Below, in pieces: positions 38,726-42,738 of a stretch of DNA of 42,738 bases (position 1 is the stretch's first letter; each line of letters begins with the position of its first letter). Where the stretch lies: assembly GCA_029261275.1 (NCBI GenBank), contig JAJDBR010000029.1, positions 1 to 42,738 on the forward strand, given 5' to 3'. This DNA comes from Nitrospirales bacterium. GTDB lineage: Bacteria > Nitrospirota > Nitrospiria > Nitrospirales > UBA8639. A model generated the notes under the pieces. That model was not told the DNA's origin. It worked only from the letters and a program-made list of their open reading frames with translations, and did not search any database. The translations under genes were made by a program, and so were the position numbers.

Positions 38726-40336
38726 ATGCGTCTTCGCCGCCATCAACAGGAATTATTGACCGTCTGCGATCGAATTCTGCGGGGGGCGCCGATCACCACC
38801 ATTCTGTGTGGTGTGACGCCGGGAGGAGGTAAAAGTCTCTTACCGCAAATTCTTGCCCATCACCTCATCCCCACGATCGCTGATCGGTTGTGTTGGATTG
38901 TGCCCCGGAAGGCCCTCCAAGACCAAGGCGCCCGAGGGTTTCAAGATCCGGCGCACCGCAATATTATCGGCCACAGGCTAGAGTGTATGAGTGCAACAAA
39001 TATCACCAATCCCACGCGCGGGCATGCGGCCTATATCACGACCTACCAAGCGCTCGCCGCCGATACCCGGCGGATCAATGCAAAGGAATTCCGGAAGCAT
39101 CGGTATCTGTTGGTGTTGGATGAACCGCACCACGTTGAAGAATCCGGGTTGTGGCATGAAGCGCTGCAACCCTTAGTTGACCAGGCGGTCTTAACCTGCT
39201 TGATGTCTGGCACCTTTGAACGTGGGGATCAAAATCCGATTGCGTTTGTCCCGTATACCTACCTGGACGATGGGGTGGCCATTGATTGGCAGGAGACGGA
39301 GACGCAAGCCGTGATTCGGTACGGGTTACGCGAGGCGTGGCAAGAAGAGGCGGTGATTGATCTCGACGTGCATTACGTGGATTGTCAGGCCTCCTGGGAG
39401 CAGCACGGGCAATCGTATGTCGTGGAGAGTTTAGCCAACGCGAAGGACAAGACGGCGCCGGCGCTGTATACGGCGCTGCATTCCGACGCCGCTTTGCAAT
39501 TATTGGAAATGGGCGTGGCGGGGTGGCAGGTGACGAAGTCCACCAACCCCAGAGCCAAAATGCTCGTCGTGGCCGCGACGATTGACCAGGCCAAACGGTA
39601 CACGACGTGGTTTGCGGATCGACACTTACGCGCCACCATTGCGACGAGTGATGACTCGGGCGCCGCCCACCAGGCCATTGCCGCGTTTAAACGAACCGGG
39701 CCGGGGGGGTACGACATTCTCATTACGGTGGCGATGGCCTATGAGGGTTTGGATGTCCCGGCCATCACCCACTTGATTTGCCTGACCCATATCCGGACGA
39801 AGCCCTGGATTGAACAGGTCGTGCATCGGGCGACGCGCGTCGATTATGCGGCCGGGCCGTATGCGACACAGAAAGCCCATATTTATGCCCCGGACGACCA
39901 GCCTTTTCGCGCATGTATCGCCTATCTCCTCATGGCGCGCGATCAATTTCGGGCGTGTGCGCCAGTGGCCGCGGCGCCCGAGACGGAGGCTGACACCCGG
40001 ATGGGCGAGTTGTTTGAGGGCGACGGACTCGGGCGATATCCCGGACTCCAGATTATTGGGTCGTCGGTGGTGGGGGTGCGCGATCATGCACTCTTGGAAC
40101 GCTACCACGATGTGACGAGGCCGAGCTTTGACGAAATTCTTGAAACGCCGGCCGAACGCCTGGCGGGGTTACGGGCGTCTATTGAACGGCGGTGCCGGAG
40201 CTATGAACGCCGCAACAAATTGCCCCATGGCACGGTGAACCGAGAAGTGTATCGGGAGTTTCGAAAGTCCCGCGGGGCGATGACCGAAAGCGAACTCATC
40301 AAGACGAAAGATTGGGTGTGGAAAAAATATGCCTAA
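38726..40336 (+). CDS. Superfamily 2 DNA/RNA helicase
   Basis: A 536-residue helicase with motif I GVTPGGGKS (29-37), motif II DEPHH (132-136), motif III SGT (161-163), motif V EGLDVP (340-345) and motif VI QVVHRATR (364-371). Motif II is DEPH rather than the usual DEAH, but the fold is clear. The C-terminal extension is basic (ERRCRSYERRNKLPHGTVNR). It may unwind DNA in replication or repair. A GAAAGTAAG stretch precedes the ATG. The next gene overlaps by 8 bases. Confidence 0.85.
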   Translation: MRLRRHQQELLTVCDRILRGAPITTILCGVTPGGGKSLLPQILAHHLIPTIADRLCWIVPRKALQDQGARGFQDPAHRNIIGHRLECMSATNITNPTRGHAAYITTYQALAADTRRINAKEFRKHRYLLVLDEPHHVEESGLWHEALQPLVDQAVLTCLMSGTFERGDQNPIAFVPYTYLDDGVAIDWQETETQAVIRYGLREAWQEEAVIDLDVHYVDCQASWEQHGQSYVVESLANAKDKTAPALYTALHSDAALQLLEMGVAGWQVTKSTNPRAKMLVVAATIDQAKRYTTWFADRHLRATIATSDDSGAAHQAIAAFKRTGPGGYDILITVAMAYEGLDVPAITHLICLTHIRTKPWIEQVVHRATRVDYAAGPYATQKAHIYAPDDQPFRACIAYLLMARDQFRACAPVAAAPETEADTRMGELFEGDGLGRYPGLQIIGSSVVGVRDHALLERYHDVTRPSFDEILETPAERLAGLRASIERRCRSYERRNKLPHGTVNREVYREFRKSRGAMTESELIKTKDWVWKKYA

Positions 40337-40757
40337 CGGTGATCACCCGCATAAGGGGCTCCGAGGGACCGTGCGCCATGCGGACGACCGACCGCGCTAT
40401 CCCCAGATCTGTGCGCATTGTGGGAAAGCATTTCTGTCTCTCAGCCGAGAGACCAAGTATATGCCGGGGCATGCGCCAAAGAAGCGAGGGTTCAAGCTTC
40501 CGCCCACCCCGGCCCAATTGAAGCTCATCGAAACCAGGATTCCGGACGCGTGCCGCGTGCCTACGGTGGCGGACGCGTTAGCTAAACGCCCGGAGGCCTG
40601 CCAGAAATGCGGATCTTCCATGCTCCAAGAAGCGTTGATTGAGGAATTGGTCCGGGCGAATAACGGACAGGGGGTGGGGTGGCGGTGTGTGATGTGTGGG
40701 TGGCAGACGATGGCGTGGCCGATCCTGACGAAGGCCCAGAAAAAGATGTCCGCATGA
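40329..40757 (+). CDS. Protein with three CxxC motifs (142 aa)
   Basis: The start overlaps the helicase stop. QICAHCGKAFLSLSRETKYM is the first zinc-finger half; ACQKCGSS and RCVMCGW form the others. The middle is Pro-rich. The resemblance of the first part to a C2-type finger used for nucleic-acid binding suggests a cofactor for the helicase, but this is inference. Confidence 0.55.
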   Translation: MPNGDHPHKGLRGTVRHADDRPRYPQICAHCGKAFLSLSRETKYMPGHAPKKRGFKLPPTPAQLKLIETRIPDACRVPTVADALAKRPEACQKCGSSMLQEALIEELVRANNGQGVGWRCVMCGWQTMAWPILTKAQKKMSA

Positions 40758-40840
40758 TGCTCAACTGGGAACCCCTCGTTCTCTTTGCTGCCGCGATTCC
40801 GGTGGCGTTGTGGTGGCGGTGGGTGAGGGGGAACAACTGA
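40754..40840 (+). CDS. 28-aa membrane mini-protein, copy A
   Basis: The ATG overlaps the stop of the previous gene (ATGA). The peptide starts MMLNWEPLVLFAAAIPVALW, then WRWVRGNN, a single transmembrane segment capped by Trp and Arg. A nearly identical copy starts at 41261. It resembles small phage membrane peptides involved in lysis or superinfection, but no family is certain. Confidence 0.6.
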   Translation: MMLNWEPLVLFAAAIPVALWWRWVRGNN

Positions 40841-40858
40841 AGGAGGCAGGAGCTACAC

Positions 40859-41023
40859 ATGAACATGGAAATTATCATGACCTTTAAAGATGGAGAAGTG
40901 ATTGTGTGGAATCAGGGGGTGGCTCCAAAGATTTTTACGGTCACCGATCGGGAACAGTTTCTTCATATGATGGGGAATTTGTGGAATCTCCATGCGACCC
41001 GCTTGGCGAGGGCGGAGGGATGA
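40859..41023 (+). CDS. Small protein (54 aa)
   Basis: GGAGGCAGGAG precedes the ATG. The product starts MNMEIIMTFKDGEVIVWNQG, then APKIFTVTDREQFLHMMG and a basic helix, a compact strand-helix domain. It overlaps the next gene by ATGA. No family is recognised; the ribosome site and coupling support it as real. Confidence 0.6.
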   Translation: MNMEIIMTFKDGEVIVWNQGVAPKIFTVTDREQFLHMMGNLWNLHATRLARAEG

Positions 41024-41178
41024 GAATCGCCCGTGTGTTGTATCTGGTTGCTGGCCTTTTGGCGTTGGTGGGCCTCTATGCGTTAGGGGCCAACGCCAGC
41101 GCCGAGGACGCCCATTTTTTCATCACGATGGCTGGCATAATGTTGATCCTCGGGATTTTATATGAGCCGAAAGCCTGA
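41020..41178 (+). CDS. Small two-helix membrane protein (52 aa)
   Basis: ATGA-coupled to the previous gene. It has two hydrophobic stretches, VLYLVAGLLALVGLYALGAN and FFITMAGIMLILGILY, with a short acidic loop (ASAEDAH). The size and two-segment layout allow a holin-like role, but no endolysin was found nearby, so this is only a suggestion. Confidence 0.6.
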   Translation: MRIARVLYLVAGLLALVGLYALGANASAEDAHFFITMAGIMLILGILYEPKA

Positions 41179-41207
41179 CAAGGCAGAGGGATGACGGAGC
41201 GACACGA

Positions 41208-41264
41208 ATGCCCAAACCTACACAGGAGGCGGTGGATAAATTGTTAGGCAAGATGGCCTTATGA
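41208..41264 (+). CDS. Possible 18-aa coupled peptide
   Basis: A frame starting MPKPTQEAVDKLLGKMAL ends at the ATGA where membrane copy B begins. It has no good ribosome site, and another short frame with AGGCAGAGGG upstream (41191-41247) covers the same bases. It may be a linker translation unit rather than a functional protein. Confidence 0.25.
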   Translation: MPKPTQEAVDKLLGKMAL

Positions 41265-41353
41265 TGCTCAACTGGGAACCCCTCGCCCTCTTTACCGCGT
41301 CCATTCCGGTGGCGTTGTGGTGGCGGTGGGTGAGGGGGAACAACTCACGTTGA
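41261..41353 (+). CDS. 30-aa membrane mini-protein, copy B
   Basis: MMLNWEPLALFTASIPVALW, then WRWVRGNN and SR. It differs from copy A by four residues within the shared 28, and the 3' nucleotide block is identical up to the last codons. The cytosine methyltransferase frame begins inside or just before its end, so the repeated DNA may also carry start signals for that gene. Confidence 0.55.
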   Translation: MMLNWEPLALFTASIPVALWWRWVRGNNSR

Positions 41354-42069
41354 GGGTTGGCTCGTTATTTTCTGGTATTGGAGGAATCGATCTTGGCTTG
41401 GAGCGTGCAGGTTTTACCATCACATGGCAATGCGAAAAAGACCCGTGGTGTCGAAAGATCCTCACGAAGCATTGGCCAGAGGTGCCCAAGTATGAGGATG
41501 TGCAAACTCTGGACGCTCAAACCGTGGAGCCAGTTGACCTCTTGGCAGGCGGGTTTCCATGCCAAGATTTGTCCGTTGCCGGAAAACAGGCTGGACTCAA
41601 AGAAGGCACAAGAAGTGGACTGTGGTTTGAGTTTGCTCGACTCATTCGCGCATTACGCCCCCGCTACGTCTTGGTGGAAAACGTATCAGGTATCCTTGCT
41701 AACCATGCTCTTGGACGAGTTCTTGGGGACTTGGCCGAATGCGGGTATGACTCGGAGTGGGATTGCATTTCGGCGTCGTCCATTGGGGCGCCACACCCCC
41801 GTGAAAGATACTGGGTTTGTGCCTACCCCGCAAGCCTCGGATCACCGGAGGGTCCACAGTTCTTTCGGGTCTTGCCTGAGACGATTGGACGTAATCGGGG
41901 TGCCTGGAACGGACGACGAGTGGATCAACCCGGAATTCTCAGAATGGCTTATGGGGTATCCCATCGGGTGGACCGCCTTAGAGGATTAGGCAATTCCGTG
42001 GTGCCTCAAATTGTGCAATGGATTGGGCAACAAATTATGAATGTGCATACAGGCGGGGAGGAAGGATGA
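41350..42069 (+). CDS. C5-cytosine DNA methyltransferase
   Basis: A 239-residue enzyme when started at TTG 41350 (GAGGGG lies 12 bases upstream); the frame stays open to GTG codons at 41317-41326. Motif I is SLFSGIGGIDLGLERAG, motif IV GGFPCQDLSVAG (catalytic Cys71), motif VI YVLVENVSG (Glu110), motif VIII APHPRERYWV and motif IX/X LRGLGNSVVPQIVQWIG. The target-recognition stretch between VIII and IX is only about 55 residues, so the target is probably short. It is likely an orphan methyltransferase that protects phage DNA from host restriction. A second open frame overlaps most of it (next entry). Confidence 0.9.
   Translation: MRVGSLFSGIGGIDLGLERAGFTITWQCEKDPWCRKILTKHWPEVPKYEDVQTLDAQTVEPVDLLAGGFPCQDLSVAGKQAGLKEGTRSGLWFEFARLIRALRPRYVLVENVSGILANHALGRVLGDLAECGYDSEWDCISASSIGAPHPRERYWVCAYPASLGSPEGPQFFRVLPETIGRNRGAWNGRRVDQPGILRMAYGVSHRVDRLRGLGNSVVPQIVQWIGQQIMNVHTGGEEG
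41357..41989 (+). other. Second open frame (+1) inside the cytosine methyltransferase with protein-like content
   Basis: A frame of 210 codons offset by one base. Its second half reads like known phage methyltransferase-associated tails: FAHYAPATSWWKTYQVSLLT, then FLGTWPNAGMTRSGIAFRRR, FVPTPQASDH, and finally WINPEFSEWLMGYPIGWTAL with stop at 41987-41989. The matches to the WKT-Q-LL, TWPraGM-RsG, PTP-aSD and NPeF-EWLMGyPiGWT pattern are strong. The frame has only a TTG start without a ribosome site. It may be a genuine overprinted protein, a frameshift-fusion tail, or an inherited shadow that databases have annotated in both frames. Confidence 0.4.
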
Positions 42070-42073
42070 GCCA

Positions 42074-42172
42074 ATGAGTTTACCGAGCATCCATTACGAC
42101 AACCCCTCCATCACCGTGCGGGTGATCTATGCGGCGGCGGTGGTGTGGGCGTGTTGGGGGATTTTTAAATAA
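42074..42172 (+). CDS. 32-aa membrane mini-protein
   Basis: GGAAGGATGAG precedes the ATG. The product starts MSLPSIHYDNPSITVRVIYA, then AAVVWACWGIFK: a short soluble start and one transmembrane segment ending at Lys. It is the third type of tiny membrane protein in 1.4 kb. Confidence 0.5.
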   Translation: MSLPSIHYDNPSITVRVIYAAAVVWACWGIFK

Positions 42173-42186
42173 AGGAGGGGGAATTT

Positions 42187-42729
42187 ATGATTACGGATCT
42201 CACCGCCGCACAATGGCGTAGGATGGAAGAAGTGAAGGAGGAATGGCTCGGGTATGGGATGGATATCCCTGACACCGACGAACGTACTGCCGAACGATGT
42301 ATGCAGGCGTTTTACCAGGCAATTAACACACCCGCCCCTCAGATTATTTTTTGTGATAGTCCGTTGGGAACCACGATTCTGTCCTGCGCGTTGGATGCCT
42401 CGTTGGATGCCTCGTTGCTTTCCTCGTTGGATGCCTCGTTGCGTGCCTCGTTGTGTGCCTCGTTGCGTGCCTCGTTGCGTGCCTCGTTGCTTTCCTCGTT
42501 GGATGCCTCGTTGGATGCCTCGTTGCGTGCCTCGTTGCTTTCCTCGTTGGATGCCTCGTTGCTTTCCTCGTTGGATGCCTCGTTGCTTTCCTCGTTGCGT
42601 GCCTCGTTGCTTTCCTCGTTGGATGCCTCGTTGCTTTCCTCGTTGCGTGCCTCGTTGCTTTCCTCTATGGATGCCTCGTTGCATTCCTCGATGCTAGCCA
42701 AGTTCCAATCATCATTCGATCAAAAGTAG
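42187..42729 (+). CDS. Protein with DUF6745-like start and 25 tetrapeptide repeats
   Basis: AAAGGAGGGG precedes the ATG. Residues 1-65 (RRMEEVKEEWLGYGMDIPDT, DERTAERCMQAFYQAINTPA, PQIIFCDSPLG) look like the conserved N-terminus of DUF6745-type proteins, with a Dxx-AE and a C-D-SP motif. Residues 70-169 are 25 copies of a four-residue unit (DASL, LSSL, RASL, CASL), then HSSMLAKFQSSFDQK. Such repeats may form a regular solenoid or coiled rod. The function is unknown. The reverse strand is also open across the array, which is expected for such low-complexity DNA and is not a gene. Confidence 0.7.
   Translation: MITDLTAAQWRRMEEVKEEWLGYGMDIPDTDERTAERCMQAFYQAINTPAPQIIFCDSPLGTTILSCALDASLDASLLSSLDASLRASLCASLRASLRASLLSSLDASLDASLRASLLSSLDASLLSSLDASLLSSLRASLLSSLDASLLSSLRASLLSSMDASLHSSMLAKFQSSFDQK
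42394..42693 (+). repeat. 12-bp tandem array, 25 units
   Basis: Exactly 300 bases of 12-base units ending CCTCGTTG (CCTCTATG and CCTCGATG in two late units). The first codon alternates between GAT, CTT, CGT, TGT and CAT, and GCC or TCC follows. LSSL units become frequent in the second half, where an LSSL-DASL/RASL two-unit period appears. It is recent-looking: most units are identical at the DNA level. Confidence 0.9.
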
Positions 42730-42738
42730 AGTTACAAG

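Noticed and set aside
42127-42684. 185-codon minus-strand frame rich in Gln-Arg-Gly repeats
   Set aside because: It is the reverse of the 12-bp array; any frame of a 12-bp repeat without a stop stays open. The plus frame has the ribosome site and a conserved-looking N-terminus.
1-42738. tRNA or rRNA genes
   Set aside because: No cloverleaf-like sequence or T-loop GGTTCRANNCC pattern in a gene-free stretch was seen; nearly all the DNA is covered by coupled protein genes. A tRNA scan would settle it.

Overview
This window is a large piece of the genome of a tailed, contractile-tail (myovirus-type) bacteriophage or prophage. The evidence is one long rightward block of capsid, neck, sheath, tube, chaperone, tape-measure, spike, baseplate-wedge and fibre genes, with genes that touch or overlap by a few bases (ATGA, TAATG) and strong AGGAG ribosome sites. 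Base composition is moderately GC-rich throughout. A secreted protein with a TonB/TolA-type C-terminal domain suggests a Gram-negative host, but the host cannot be named from the sequence. No integrase, terminase, portal, DNA polymerase, endolysin or tRNA gene was recognised, so the genome must extend beyond the window.

Layout. (1) 1-2361, minus strand: a chain of small coupled genes transcribed leftwards: an HNH-endonuclease-like protein, a 91-aa protein, single-strand DNA-binding protein, a phage zinc-finger protein, three unrecognised small proteins and the start of a DUF3800 protein cut by the window edge. (2) 2362-3203: a gene-free, repeat-dense control region between divergent operons, with two copies of a double-palindrome unit, about seven copies of a CAACGGACATTT-type site and a 24-bp tandem repeat. 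(3) 3204-24095, plus strand: the virion operon: protease, scaffold-like protein, major capsid protein, neck proteins, sheath, tube, two frame-overlapping tail chaperones, tape measure, hub, spike, baseplate, LysM-gp25, gpJ-like, gpI-like, fibre and fibre accessory. Two similar RNA-like elements sit just upstream of the major capsid and tail tube genes. (4) 24106-26361, minus strand: accessory genes, including the TonB-domain protein and a ribbon-helix-helix regulator. (5) 26386-42738, plus strand: an early/replication block with a near-consensus promoter at its head: a second ribbon-helix-helix protein, small membrane proteins, an unrecognised 391-aa protein, a Mre11/Rad50-like (SbcD/SbcC, gp47/gp46) pair, a replication-initiator-like protein, a possible helicase loader, an N6-adenine methyltransferase, a deoxyribosyltransferase-like protein, a PD-(D/E)XK nuclease, many small zinc-binding proteins, an SF2 helicase, duplicated mini-membrane genes, a C5-cytosine methyltransferase that overlaps a second protein-like frame, and a protein ending in 25 tetrapeptide repeats.

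How it fits together. The right-hand plus block and the left-hand minus block supply DNA metabolism, modification and regulation; the central block builds the particle. The divergent region at 2.4-3.2 kb and the divergent regulator pair at 26.1-26.7 kb are the likeliest control points. The most novel signals are the paired RNA element in front of the two major structural genes, the repeat-rich control region, a sequence motif shared by the protease tail and the capsid N-terminus, and the two-frame coding in the cytosine methyltransferase.
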